Positions 1 through 7,369 of a DNA stretch of 64,000 bases are shown piece by piece. The stretch's first letter is position 1; each line of letters starts with the position of its first letter. The notes beneath the pieces are model-generated. The model searched no databases. It was not told where the DNA came from and saw only the letters and a list, made by a program, of their open reading frames with translations. This DNA is from Hymenobacter telluris (lineage in GTDB: Bacteria > Bacteroidota > Bacteroidia > Cytophagales > Hymenobacteraceae). Location: contig NZ_JAFLQZ010000006.1 in NCBI RefSeq assembly GCF_017313265.1, forward strand, positions 186,001-250,000. Reading direction: 5' to 3'. The translations under genes and the position numbers were made by a program.

Positions 1-1
1 T

Positions 2-1042
2 TCTGCCCGAACCTTCAAAGTAACTCACCCAGAAACTGTTTTCCTGCCCGGTCCCATCCAGGATATAGATGCCGAAGATTTCTTAAAAGCGGCGAAAATA
101 GAATATGGCGAGCTAGATTGCCTCGTGGGCGGACCTCCTTGTCAAGCCTTCAGTGTTTACAATCACCAGCGCGGCATGCATGACGAGCGTAGCGGCTTGT
201 TCAAAGAATATCTGAGAATTGTTGAGGGCCTAAATCCAAAGTACATTGTTATTGAGAACGTAACGGGCATGTCGTCCGTGTCAGAGGGTCAGGCGATTAA
301 GGAGATTAAAAAGGGGCTTATTGACCTAGGTTATAGCAACGTTGATTCCAAGGTTTTGAAAGCTGAGGATTTCGGCGTGCCCCAGGAGCGCCGTCGCATC
401 ATTATTATTGCGAACCGGATGGGTCATGAAATAACCTGGCCTGAACCCACGCACGTAGCTAACGGCAAGCCGCATGTTACGGTGAAGGATGCGCTGTCAG
501 ATCTACCGGTCCTTGATAACGGGCAAGGCTGCGATTCAGCTGCTGTTTACCCCGTGCCCTTCAATAAGGCGACGGCCTACCAACGCCTGATGCGGAAAAA
601 TAATCTCTTTGTGAGCAACCACGAAGCGCCAAAACTCTCGGAAGTGAATTTGAAGCGCATGCAATATGTGCCGCAAGGTGGTAGCTGGCGGGACATTCCG
701 CACGAATTACTGCCAACCGGAATGAAGCGAGCAAAAAGAAGCGACCACACAAAGCGTTACGGTCGTCTTAAAGAAGATGGTCTGTCCTCGACTGTATTAA
801 CCAAATGCGACATACATTGGGGGACTTTTTACCATCCAAACCAGGAACGTAGCATTACGGTGAGAGAAGCTGCACGGCTTCAATCATTCCCTGATAACTA
901 TATTTTCCAAGGCCCCCGAACTGAACAGTTCAGGCAGGTAGGTAATGCAGTACCCCCGTTGCTTGCTGCCGCTGTAGCAGGAGAAATTAAGAAATATCTG
1001 CTACTTACCGAAGAGAAATGCCAATTGATCCAACAACAATAA
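2..1042 (+). CDS. DNA (cytosine-5-)-methyltransferase, 5' truncated by window edge
   Basis: This enzyme transfers a methyl group to C5 of cytosine in a target site and is the protective partner of the endonuclease gene that overlaps its end. The frame is open to the left edge, so the N-terminal AdoMet-binding motif is missing. Visible motifs in order are GGPPCQAFS (motif IV with the catalytic Cys), IENV (motif VI), PQERRRI (motif VIII), a target recognition region, RLQSFPDNY (motif IX) and QVGNAVPP (motif X). A GTG at 125 lies in frame, but it sits inside motif IV and cannot be the true start. The last 25 bases overlap the NotI-like gene, as expected for a coupled type II restriction-modification pair. 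The family assignment is certain; the target sequence is not visible. Confidence 0.93.
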   Translation, partial: SARTFKVTHPETVFLPGPIQDIDAEDFLKAAKIEYGELDCLVGGPPCQAFSVYNHQRGMHDERSGLFKEYLRIVEGLNPKYIVIENVTGMSSVSEGQAIKEIKKGLIDLGYSNVDSKVLKAEDFGVPQERRRIIIIANRMGHEITWPEPTHVANGKPHVTVKDALSDLPVLDNGQGCDSAAVYPVPFNKATAYQRLMRKNNLFVSNHEAPKLSEVNLKRMQYVPQGGSWRDIPHELLPTGMKRAKRSDHTKRYGRLKEDGLSSTVLTKCDIHWGTFYHPNQERSITVREAARLQSFPDNYIFQGPRTEQFRQVGNAVPPLLAAAVAGEIKKYLLLTEEKCQLIQQQ

Positions 1043-1830
1043 TTTGTGAAATATTAGGGCAACCAGCACCCGACATGCGCAACCCGGCTAACGCTGATTA
1101 CGAATGTCCTTTTTTATCCGGTCCATGTACTAAAAGATCACCACAGCTTGAGGGTCCGTACCCAGTCTGCACAATCTTTCGTCCTAATTCAACAGACCCG
1201 ATATGCGTTTGCCCAAAAAGGCTTAACGAAATTGATATTGTCAAAGACGTTTTAGAAAATTGTTGGCCTGGGACGCCGCCCAATCCCGCTAATATAAAGG
1301 TGACAAGCGAGGTCCATCTTGGCCATTTGGGCAATATGGATTTGGTGATTGCGGAGCTTACATCCTCTGGTCATGTCAAGAAATTTGTCTCTGTCGAGTA
1401 TCAAGCAATTGATATAACGGGGAGCTACTTTCCGGCTTATACCGCGCTTACGAACAGCGATCAGCTAAAGAAAAAGTCAACGCTTGGCTTAAATTGGATG
1501 AACGTTTATAAGCGGTATGTCACCCAATTAATTGGCAAAGGCTTTCAACACCATCAATGGAATACCATTATGATTTCCGTTATGCAGGAAACTGTAATGA
1601 ACCGAATGTTGAAGATTGGAAATATTAACGAAGTGCCGCTCAATAATAGCAACATAGTATTTCTAGGCTATAAATACGTGTTTGATAGCGAGGAAAACGT
1701 TTATAAGCTGGAATTATCTAGAGTATACCCAACCACCCATCAGAATATCACAAATGGCCCCTTATATCGGGAAGTCATCGACGTTCACGATGCCAAAGCC
1801 AAGATATTATCCCGCATGAATGGCGAATAG
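1018..1830 (+). CDS. NotI-family type II restriction endonuclease
   Basis: A 270-residue protein that matches the NotI restriction endonuclease family. The N-terminal part has a cysteine cluster (C30, C37, C51, C63, C65), which fits the metal-binding fold that helps NotI grip DNA. A PD-(D/E)XK-like core follows, with D108 in GNMDLVI and E127-Y-Q129 in VEYQAI. As I recall, NotI also has Gln in place of the usual Lys, so the E-x-Q form supports the assignment. Translation starts inside the end of the methyltransferase gene with only a weak purine-rich site upstream. A strong terminator follows. The cleavage site may or may not be GCGGCCGC; that cannot be read from sequence alone. Confidence 0.85.
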   Translation: MPIDPTTIICEILGQPAPDMRNPANADYECPFLSGPCTKRSPQLEGPYPVCTIFRPNSTDPICVCPKRLNEIDIVKDVLENCWPGTPPNPANIKVTSEVHLGHLGNMDLVIAELTSSGHVKKFVSVEYQAIDITGSYFPAYTALTNSDQLKKKSTLGLNWMNVYKRYVTQLIGKGFQHHQWNTIMISVMQETVMNRMLKIGNINEVPLNNSNIVFLGYKYVFDSEENVYKLELSRVYPTTHQNITNGPLYREVIDVHDAKAKILSRMNGE

Positions 1831-1859
1831 GATGCTTTGATCAGTAAAACAGTATTCAG

Positions 1860-1893
1860 AAGGGTGTTGGTCATATTGTCAACACCCTTTTTT
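1860..1893 (+). terminator. Intrinsic terminator after the restriction-modification pair
   Basis: Ten-base perfect stem AAGGGTGTTG (1860-1869) and CAACACCCTT (1880-1889) with a ten-base loop, followed by a T run. It closes the rightward restriction-modification transcript. Confidence 0.9.
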
Positions 1894-1933
1894 ATTTTTA
1901 TCAAACCGCATCGCACCATAAGGCAACACGCTA

Positions 1934-1962
1934 TTGCTCAGGTCGTCAGCCCTGCATATATT
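1934..1962 (+). promoter_or_regulatory. Candidate sigma70-like promoter for the HTH gene
   Basis: TTGCTC at 1934-1939 and TATATT at 1957-1962 with a 17-base spacer. The ATG of the next gene is only five bases after the -10 box, so transcription from here would give a leaderless or near-leaderless message. No Shine-Dalgarno site is seen. Confidence 0.4.
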
Positions 1963-1967
1963 CAAGC

Positions 1968-2246
1968 ATGGGCATCGACATTATAGCGCTCGAAGATCAA
2001 GCCTTCTGGGAGTTGGTGAAGCGCGTCACTGACGAGCTGGTGGCCAAGCATGGCCAAAAAGCACTCGACCGTTGGATAGACGGCGCCGAGGCCATGCACC
2101 TGTTGCGCATCAAATCCCCGACGACCCTACAGAAGCTGCGCGACACTGGCGCCATCCGTTACAGCCAGCCGGAAAAGAAGATCATCCTTTACGATCGGGA
2201 AAGCATTATTTCCTACATCGAAAAGCACGTCAAAAACCCCTTCTAG
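1968..2246 (+). CDS. Helix-turn-helix (MerR/excisionase-like) DNA-binding protein
   Basis: A 92-residue protein. The second half (from about residue 40) reads as a winged-helix HTH of the HTH_17/excisionase type: an AMHLLRIKSPTTLQKLRDTG recognition segment, then a wing and a lysine-rich turn before DRESIISYIEKH. Small HTH proteins of this layout are common next to integrases in Bacteroidota mobile elements, where they act as excisionases or regulators. It has no Shine-Dalgarno site, unlike the phage core genes. The next gene starts four bases after its stop. The role as excisionase is inference, because the integrase is at the far end of the element, which would be close once the element is circular. 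Confidence 0.7.
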   Translation: MGIDIIALEDQAFWELVKRVTDELVAKHGQKALDRWIDGAEAMHLLRIKSPTTLQKLRDTGAIRYSQPEKKIILYDRESIISYIEKHVKNPF

Positions 2247-2249
2247 GCC

Positions 2250-2714
2250 ATGAGCGACGAAACGGTCGATAAGAATACCAAGCTGCTGTTCAACATCGGC
2301 TATCTGCTCTCGCAGGAGCCGGACACGAACGCCGTGCTCAAAAAGATGATCGCCAAGGCTCATACCGACATCGAGAAACACGCTTTGAGCGCCGGCAAGC
2401 AGCAATTCACCAAGGATGCGATCGAGGGCCAGGACATCACGCCCAAACGCGAGCGCACCGAATCCGAGGTGCTGGACGAATATTACCGGGGCATGGACGA
2501 GGCCTATAATCGCGGTGATTTCCCGGATACGCCAGCTGCCGACTTTAAGGAACAAATCAAGGAGGCTGCGGCCCCCCGCACACCCGAACCCGAAAAAACC
2601 GAAGACCGCGCCGACCCGCCTGGCAAGCCTCCGGGCTGGCAGAAAATGGTCGATGACATGATGCGGGCCGCCGAGGAACGGCAAAAGAACAAGGATAATG
2701 ATCGGGAACGTTAG
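2250..2714 (+). CDS. Hypothetical charged protein downstream of the HTH gene
   Basis: A 154-residue acidic/basic protein with no family I recognise. The first 60 residues look helical; the C-terminal half is rich in Pro, Glu and Lys (residues about 105-135) and probably disordered. It follows the HTH gene after three bases, so the two are likely co-transcribed. Its end overlaps by four bases the end of the convergent HNH gene on the other strand, with no room for a terminator. Confidence 0.6.
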   Translation: MSDETVDKNTKLLFNIGYLLSQEPDTNAVLKKMIAKAHTDIEKHALSAGKQQFTKDAIEGQDITPKRERTESEVLDEYYRGMDEAYNRGDFPDTPAADFKEQIKEAAAPRTPEPEKTEDRADPPGKPPGWQKMVDDMMRAAEERQKNKDNDRER

Positions 2715-3028
2715 CGTTCGGCGCCGTACTGCTCATTATAAGCCCTGGCTAGCGTCAGGCTATCCGGCAGTCCGTGAGAAGCTAGGTATGCTGTTTCGTT
2801 GCCGTGGGCATGCAACGCAGCATGATGTTGATGGCAGAGCGGTATTGTTTCCGTGTCCAGCGCCTTGGTCGCCATGCCCTTGTGCTTACTGGTGAGGCTA
2901 TGATGCGCGACCACCGTATCTGACCACCAGCGACAAACGCAGCAAGGCAAAGAGGCGATCCATAAAAGATAGCCCTTGTCGCCCTCGCGTTTCTTCTTGG
3001 GCTTTTTACCGGGCTTCGGGAACATCAT
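2711..3028 (-). CDS. HNH/Ref-like phage nuclease
   Basis: A 105-residue protein with a Cys pair (LPCCVCR), a basic N-terminus (KPGKKPKKKREG), then HHSL, and a C-terminal PLCHQHHAALH segment. This pattern matches the small HNH nucleases found beside phage recombination genes (DUF968 or Ref-like), which cut DNA during recombination. It is the last gene of the leftward recombination operon and starts four bases inside the end of the NinB-like gene. The HNH fold is well supported; the precise subfamily is not. Confidence 0.7.
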   Translation of the reverse strand: MMFPKPGKKPKKKREGDKGYLLWIASLPCCVCRWWSDTVVAHHSLTSKHKGMATKALDTETIPLCHQHHAALHAHGNETAYLASHGLPDSLTLARAYNEQYGAER

Positions 3029-3408
3029 ACCTGAAACCCATAGTCGCGGGGATTTGGCAGGGCAATCTTGGCCATATCGGCAAGCGTCAACGTGTGCTCG
3101 ATCAGCTTTGTGTACTCCACCACTGTCAAATCCTCGCTGGAATAATCGTATTCGATCAGTTCGCCGCGCCGGGTAGTGAACGACTTAACCCCAAGCACCT
3201 GGCGTTTGATGATCGTCTTCAGTTCAAGCAGGCTGTAGCCTGTGCCTTCACACATCATGTCCATGCATTTATGCCAGTACCGGCGCTGGGCGGGGGTTTT
3301 GCCTTTGCGCTTAATCGACACTTCCCATTTATCGAGTGGAAGCAGGGCGACCGCCGTTATAGCGTTCGCCCTTACCTGGTCGTTGACAATGATGAAGGTC
3401 TGTTCCAC
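3025..3408 (-). CDS. NinB-like (lambda Orf-type) recombination protein
   Basis: A 127-residue protein with the NinB/Orf pattern: a short strand-rich N-terminus, then WEVSIKRKGKTPAQRRYWHKCMDMM, where the basic TPAQRRYWH segment is typical. Lambda Orf helps load RecA-type or annealing proteins onto SSB-coated single strands. It starts with GTG and overlaps its neighbours by one and four bases, so it is translationally coupled in the recombination operon. The gene order Gp157, NinB-like, HNH agrees with the role. Confidence 0.7.
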   Translation of the reverse strand: MEQTFIIVNDQVRANAITAVALLPLDKWEVSIKRKGKTPAQRRYWHKCMDMMCEGTGYSLLELKTIIKRQVLGVKSFTTRRGELIEYDYSSEDLTVVEYTKLIEHTLTLADMAKIALPNPRDYGFQV

Positions 3409-3896
3409 TAACGAATGACCAGGAATGGCCTGCCGCGTTCAAGAACGGCATAGTTCAGTTCCTTGCCAGCCTGCAAGTCGCGTTTGATTGCGTCCTTGTC
3501 GGCTTTGTATTCAACCTTCCGGTACTCCTCCGGCAGAAGCTCTGCGGGGCAGTTGACCGTCAGGCTTAAGACACCTTCCTGAATGCGGGCATTGCCGGCC
3601 ACGGTCTTGATGCCCTTGCCTGCCATTGCCACCAGGGTGAAAATGCCCAGCTTCCGGTATTCTTCCTTGCGCTCAAACACTTTGGCACGGTCGGCATAGC
3701 GCTGGGCCAGCTCTTTGGCGGCTTTTGCGTTGGCTTTGTCTTCGGCAGCACGCTCAATCAGGTAGTTGGTCCACCATTCAAGGCTGTTTTCGATGTTGTC
3801 GATTTCGACTTCATCCTCGGCCATGATCTCGCCATATTGCTCGTCCAGCTTGTCATTTTGCAGGCGAACGCGTGCTAACAGTTCTGCATATTTCAT
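3408..3896 (-). CDS. Siphovirus Gp157-family protein
   Basis: A 162-residue protein of the Gp157 family. The N-terminal 100 residues form a long coiled coil with an acidic start. The C-terminal part has the family signature, including LTVNCPAELLPEEYRKVEY and KDAIKRDLQAGKEL, and ends LERGRPFLVIR. Gp157 proteins occur in phage recombination operons; their exact biochemistry is not settled. A strong AAGGAGG site precedes the ATG. It sits between SSB and the NinB-like gene. Confidence 0.85.
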   Translation of the reverse strand: MKYAELLARVRLQNDKLDEQYGEIMAEDEVEIDNIENSLEWWTNYLIERAAEDKANAKAAKELAQRYADRAKVFERKEEYRKLGIFTLVAMAGKGIKTVAGNARIQEGVLSLTVNCPAELLPEEYRKVEYKADKDAIKRDLQAGKELNYAVLERGRPFLVIR

Positions 3897-3911
3897 GGTA
3901 TTCCCGCCTCC

Positions 3912-4367
3912 TTAAAACGGGATTGAGTCGTCTAAATCATCGTCAAAAGCGGCTGGCCGTTGCGCATCACGCGACGCTTGGCTCCGCGCTTCTCCATTGG
4001 AAGCGGATTCACCGTCTTGCTTACTGTCAAGCAACACAACCTCGCCTTTAAAGGGCTTAAGCACAACCTCGGTGCTGTACCGATCATTGCCGTTGTTGTC
4101 CTGCCACTTGCGGGTTTGCAGCTGGCCTTCTAGGTACACTTTCGAGCCTTTTTTTACGAAGCGCTCCACGATACCGACAAGGGCATCATTGGTAACAGCG
4201 ATGTTGTGCCACTCGGTTTTCTCTTTGCGCTCGCCGGTGGCCTTATCCTTCCAGCTCTCGGACGTGGCAAGGGTGAAATTGGCGACCCGACCACCCGACT
4301 GAAAACTGCGGATTTCCGGGTCTTTGCCCACATGGCCAACAAGGATGACTTTATTTACTGATGCCAT
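3912..4367 (-). CDS. ssb: Single-stranded DNA-binding protein
   Basis: A 151-residue SSB. The N-terminal OB fold (residues 1-105) begins [20 protein letters not shown] and contains [16 protein letters not shown] and the [15 protein letters not shown] strand. A short Gln/Ala-rich linker leads to the acidic tail [10 protein letters not shown], which binds partner proteins such as recombinases and nucleases. GGAG lies upstream of the ATG. It coats single strands during phage replication and annealing and is central in this recombination operon. Confidence 0.97.
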   Translation of the reverse strand: MASVNKVILVGHVGKDPEIRSFQSGGRVANFTLATSESWKDKATGERKEKTEWHNIAVTNDALVGIVERFVKKGSKVYLEGQLQTRKWQDNNGNDRYSTEVVLKPFKGEVVLLDSKQDGESASNGEARSQASRDAQRPAAFDDDLDDSIPF

Positions 4368-4370
4368 GAT

Positions 4371-4625
4371 TTACTCCAATCCGATGGCTGACTTATAAAG
4401 CTCCAGAATTTCTTCCTGCTCCTGGCGTTTCTGGCGGTCCATTTTGCGCAGCTTGACGATCTGACGAATGATCTTTGTTTCGTAGCCAGCGCTCTTGCTC
4501 TCGGCATATACATCGCGGATATCCTCGGCAATGCCGGATTTTTCTTCTTCGAGCCGTTCAATACGCTCAATGTACTGCTTGAGGCGTTCGCCGGTGACAC
4601 CACCGATGTTTGCTGTTTCTGTCAA
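4371..4625 (-). CDS. GapR-like (DUF2312) DNA-binding protein
   Basis: An 84-residue protein matching the GapR/DUF2312 family: GGVTGERLKQYIERIERLEE, then IAEDIRDVYAESKSAGYETK and IIRQIVKLRKMDR. GapR in alphaproteobacteria binds overtwisted DNA ahead of replication forks and stimulates topoisomerases. The family is mainly alphaproteobacterial, so it points to the past range of this phage. The start codon is TTG, preceded by CAGGAG. It overlaps the upstream gene by four bases. Confidence 0.88.
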   Translation of the reverse strand: MTETANIGGVTGERLKQYIERIERLEEEKSGIAEDIRDVYAESKSAGYETKIIRQIVKLRKMDRQKRQEQEEILELYKSAIGLE

Positions 4626-5302
4626 TTATTACTCTCCTGTTTGTGTGGTTTTGGTTTTTCTGCTTTGACGGCGGCAATGATGTCTTTGTAATCCTGAACC
4701 GTTCCATCGTTTTCACATTCTTTCTTAACCCCATCCTGAATAGCCTTTAGTTTTTCAGGGGTGTTTGCATTAAGCATCATGGTAACCAGTGCGCCTTTGC
4801 GTTCAGTTGACAACTGCTTGGGTATGGGCTTTGGCTCGTCTTGATTGGGTGAATACTTGCTGCCATCGAACTGCCCCATATGAACATCAGCACTCATGCC
4901 GATATGCTTCATGGCGTTCATCAAGGCATCCGTGAAAGCCTTTTTGAAGGCCTCGTCATCTGAACGCAATCCCGTTGCTTGCTTGACGATCACAAAGTCG
5001 CCGCCCACACCCCAGACGAAAGCAGATTCGTCATATGCTGGGTTTCTGTTTTCCGGGTCTCCAGTATGCCACAAACCAACGGTACAATAAACCAACACTT
5101 GACCGTCAGTTCCTGACACAATTTGGTATTCTGGCTTTGTATACCCCCATCCAATTCCGCAAGCACCAAAACGCTCGGTCATTTTTTGGATGGCGTACAT
5201 CGGTTTGATTGCATTACCTTTAAAGCCGCCTGCGCGTGTGAATTTCTTCGTATGCTGCGGGTCCGTGACGCTAAGCGCGTTCCATATATCCATGTTTTCC
5301 AT
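4622..5302 (-). CDS. Putative Rad52-like single-strand annealing protein
   Basis: A 226-residue protein that begins with a pattern I know from phage recombination loci: MDIWNALSVTDPQHTKKFTRAGGFKG, a WGYTKPEYQI strand and VGGDFVIVKQATGLRSDDEAFKKAFTDALMNAMKHIG. The last is a helix region like those of Rad52/Sak-type annealers, which pair complementary single strands. The C-terminal 70 residues are Lys/Glu-rich and probably bind SSB or DNA loosely. It lies next to SSB, Gp157 and NinB-like genes, which supports the role. GGAG precedes the ATG. ERF or Sak3 family membership needs a profile search. Confidence 0.65.
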   Translation of the reverse strand: MENMDIWNALSVTDPQHTKKFTRAGGFKGNAIKPMYAIQKMTERFGACGIGWGYTKPEYQIVSGTDGQVLVYCTVGLWHTGDPENRNPAYDESAFVWGVGGDFVIVKQATGLRSDDEAFKKAFTDALMNAMKHIGMSADVHMGQFDGSKYSPNQDEPKPIPKQLSTERKGALVTMMLNANTPEKLKAIQDGVKKECENDGTVQDYKDIIAAVKAEKPKPHKQESNN

Positions 5303-5643
5303 TATTTATTCTCCGATAGCTTATAAATACCATTGTTCAAAAAGACACGCTTGGCTTTTACCAACGCCTTGACGGCAGCAGGGACCATTTCAGGCGCTCC
5401 CGATCTCAATATCAAATGGTCAAGGGTCACGCCGTTAGGGTCGCAAAAATGCCGCATATCAGCAATTACACATTCCATTATAGCTTCATTTGCGGTTCTG
5501 GTCGCTGCTCTATGTGCTTGCTCAAGGATTTCAGCGCTACGCTTTAGGGCCATCGTGCGGATTTCCTGATTAGCAGTCTTACAGTCGGCGCGGCCATCGA
5601 AGTATTGAGCCAGGTATTCGAGGGTTTGAAGGTGTAAAATCAT
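5302..5643 (-). CDS. Hypothetical phage protein in the recombination operon
   Basis: A 113-residue protein; the likely start is the ATG at 5643, because the TAA of the preceding small gene shares a base with it (TAATG). An upstream in-frame start at 5685 would overlap that gene. The first 70 residues are helical, with an AHRAATRTANEAIMEC segment. I recognise no domain. The stop overlaps the ATG of the annealing-protein gene by one base, so it is tightly coupled. Confidence 0.6.
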   Translation of the reverse strand: MILHLQTLEYLAQYFDGRADCKTANQEIRTMALKRSAEILEQAHRAATRTANEAIMECVIADMRHFCDPNGVTLDHLILRSGAPEMVPAAVKALVKAKRVFLNNGIYKLSENK

Positions 5644-5768
5644 TATTGCACCAAAAATTGTCTGGCGATAAAAAACAGCCAGCAAAAGCCCTTGACGGCC
5701 TGGAACACCAAGCCACCACCAATACCCCCGATTAAGCCGAGCAATAAATCTTCTCTAGTCAATTTCAT
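5643..5768 (-). CDS. 41-residue small membrane protein, first gene of the leftward operon
   Basis: A short gene with a clear CAGGAG site seven bases before its ATG. After a charged start (MKLTREDLL), a Gly-rich hydrophobic stretch LLLGLIGGIGGGLVFQAV is followed by FCWLFFIARQFL, so one or two membrane segments are likely. It is the first gene after the leftward promoter and shares a base with the next start. The function is unknown; phage genes in this place often act on host physiology or superinfection. Confidence 0.6.
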   Translation of the reverse strand: MKLTREDLLLGLIGGIGGGLVFQAVKGFCWLFFIARQFLVQ

Positions 5769-5806
5769 TGATTGTTCTCCTGTTTTAGTTGGTATCTGAC
5801 CTCACC

Positions 5807-5834
5807 ACCATAGCAAGCCATATCGGCCTGTCAA
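5807..5834 (-). promoter_or_regulatory. Leftward early promoter with palindromic operator-like site
   Basis: On the minus strand, TTGACA (5834-5829) and TATGGT (5812-5807) are 16 bases apart and face the recombination operon. A near-palindrome AAGCCATATCGGCCT (5815-5829) fills the spacer and touches the -35 box. Two other leftward promoters, at about 36,135-36,164 and 37,075-37,104, carry the same ARGCC-N5-GGCCT site, so it is a candidate operator for one shared repressor. Confidence 0.65.
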
Positions 5835-5848
5835 CAGGAAAAATGCAG

Positions 5849-5878
5849 TTGACAAAAAATAAATTATCAGGGAATAAT
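5849..5878 (+). promoter_or_regulatory. Rightward early promoter
   Basis: TTGACA at 5849-5854 and AATAAT at 5873-5878 (18-base spacer; GAATAA gives 17). It faces RusA and the replication genes and is divergent from the recombination-operon promoter, with 14 bases between the two -35 boxes. No copy of the ARGCC-N5-GGCCT site lies in this spacer. Confidence 0.6.
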
Positions 5879-5942
5879 CAGCGAGCCGAGATGGCTAGGT
5901 TTTGCGCACTATCCTGTTGTCGCGCATGAAAAGGGGGTTTCA

Positions 5943-6335
5943 GTGGTATCTGACAGTACGCTGGCCCCCTTGCCTATTTTAAGGCTGGTTCTCCCCTACC
6001 CGCCAAGCATCCTCAATCCAAATAACCGCAGCCATTGGGCCAAGAAAAACCCGGTCAAGGTCCGTTATCGGGAACACTGCCGCGCCCTGGCCTTGAGCAT
6101 GGCGCCGACCTTTCCGCCTGGCAAAATCCCGCTGAGCATCGTCTTTTACCCGCCGCGCAATACCGGCGACCTGGACAACATGCTTTCCTCTTGCAAGGCC
6201 CTGTTTGATGGTGTATCCGATGCCTGGGGCGTCAACGACAAGCTATTCCGGCCCATGACGCTCGACGTCGGCAAAGCCGATAAGGCCAACCCACGAGTGG
6301 AGATCACAATCGGTGAGACGCATCAACTTCGGTAA
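5943..6335 (+). CDS. rusA: RusA-family Holliday junction endonuclease
   Basis: A 130-residue protein that starts with GTG after a GGGGG site. It has the RusA pattern: LPYPPSILNPNNRSHW near the N-terminus and GDLDNMLSSCKALFDGV with the acidic residues that bind metal. DAWGVNDKLF follows, and the family has an Asp pair here. RusA cuts four-way junctions and clears branched DNA before packaging. It is the first rightward gene after the divergent promoter region, a common place for it in lambdoid phages. Confidence 0.85.
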   Translation: MVSDSTLAPLPILRLVLPYPPSILNPNNRSHWAKKNPVKVRYREHCRALALSMAPTFPPGKIPLSIVFYPPRNTGDLDNMLSSCKALFDGVSDAWGVNDKLFRPMTLDVGKADKANPRVEITIGETHQLR

Positions 6336-6486
6336 GAAATCATATAAGCCCCGACAAGACGAAATTTGGACAGACCGGCCCACCCGGCAGCGTTACGAGC
6401 CGCCAGTGCCGGAAAGCCAGCAAGAGCAGCAGGACGCCTATCGGGTCGAGCTGGGCAAGACGCGGCTCGAACATTTGGCAGAGTAA
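6313..6486 (+). CDS. Small hypothetical protein after RusA
   Basis: A possible 57-residue gene that starts with GTG at 6313 inside the end of rusA and ends just before the tRNA. The product is basic at its start and rich in Pro, Gln and Glu in the middle. A GGAG lies about 12 bases upstream, a little far. Overlap and spacing fit a coupled phage gene, but there is no family match to confirm it. Confidence 0.4.
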   Translation: MRRINFGKKSYKPRQDEIWTDRPTRQRYEPPVPESQQEQQDAYRVELGKTRLEHLAE

Positions 6487-6560
6487 TGGCACAGGCACTA
6501 GGAATCGAACCTAGGTCTACGGTTTTGGAGACCGGCGCTCTGCCATTGAGCTATGCCCAT
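6487..6560 (-). tRNA. tRNA-Trp (anticodon CCA)
   Basis: A 74-base cloverleaf on the minus strand. The acceptor stem is ATGGGCA with TGCCTGT (two G-T pairs), the D arm is GCTCAATGGCAGAGC, the anticodon loop is CTCCAAA and the T arm is CTAGG-TTCGATT-CCTAG. The discriminator G and the 3' CCA are encoded. The D and anticodon regions match bacterial tRNA-Trp closely. The bottom anticodon-stem pair is a C-T mismatch and the acceptor has wobble pairs, so it is a diverged phage-borne copy. It lies against the direction of the flanking replication genes. Confidence 0.88.
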
Positions 6561-6673
6561 AAAAAAGCTGGTAGCTAACCGGCCTGCCTGATATCAGGAC
6601 TTAGACGCGGATATCGCTAGAGCCGCACACAGCCATATTGTAGCCAGCCACAAATTGGTTGTCAAATAAATCC

Positions 6674-6701
6674 TTGACGAGCATTTCGGGTCATGCATAA
6701 T
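6674..6701 (+). promoter_or_regulatory. Sigma70-like promoter upstream of the MT-A70 gene
   Basis: TTGACG (6674-6679) and CATAAT (6696-6701) with a 16-base spacer. It lies in the 236-base gap between the tRNA and the methyltransferase, leaving a leader of about 90 bases that ends in a strong AGGAGG. I see no other gene in this gap. Confidence 0.55.
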
Positions 6702-6796
6702 CAAGCCATGGCGGTGGTTATGCCCTCGCTTGAATGTTCCTACAGGTTCAAGGCCGCCAGCCATTTACTGTAGGCCAGAACTGTAGGAGGTTCACA

Positions 6797-7369
6797 ATGA
6801 AATTCCCACCGGGCCAGTACGGGCTAATACTAGCCGACCCGCCGTGGTCGTATGAGATGTATTCAGAGAAGGGACACGCAAAAAGCCCTCATGCTCACTA
6901 CGATTGCATGACTTATCCAGAGTTGGCTCAATTACGCGACGAGTTCATTTTCTCGACTGCTCCCGACGCGGTTTGCTTTATGTGGGCCGTTTGGCCAAAG
7001 TTGGATGAAGCCTTTAAGCTCATGGCCGATTGGGGCTTTCAATACAAAACTGGCGGCGCATGGCACAAACGGTCAAAGAGCTGGACACCAGATTGCCTGA
7101 GGCCTAAATCAGCCTTTGGAACAGGCTATCTGTTTCGGAGTGCGTCAGAACCGTTTCTCGTCGGCACGATTGGAAACCCAAACATCCTCAACCGGTCTAC
7201 ACGGAATATCATCGAGGCCGCGGTCAGGGAGCATAGCCGAAAACCTGATTGCCAGTATGCCATGATTGAAAGCCTGTTTGAGGGCCCATATCTTGAATTG
7301 TTTGCCAGAAATACCCGCAAGGGCTGGTCGAGCTGGGGCAATCAAACAGAAAAGTTTGAGGCGGTATGA
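6797..7369 (+). CDS. MT-A70 family adenine N6-methyltransferase
   Basis: A 190-residue protein with the MT-A70 catalytic motif DPPW (ILADPPWSYEMY) near the N-terminus, CFMWAVWPKL, and GTIGNPNILNRS toward the AdoMet-binding part. It should methylate adenine in DNA, which could protect phage DNA or alter regulation. I chose the ATG at 6797 because AGGAGG lies just before it; an upstream in-frame start at 6734 lacks a ribosome site. Its stop overlaps the next ATG (ATGA). Confidence 0.9.
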   Translation: MKFPPGQYGLILADPPWSYEMYSEKGHAKSPHAHYDCMTYPELAQLRDEFIFSTAPDAVCFMWAVWPKLDEAFKLMADWGFQYKTGGAWHKRSKSWTPDCLRPKSAFGTGYLFRSASEPFLVGTIGNPNILNRSTRNIIEAAVREHSRKPDCQYAMIESLFEGPYLELFARNTRKGWSSWGNQTEKFEAV

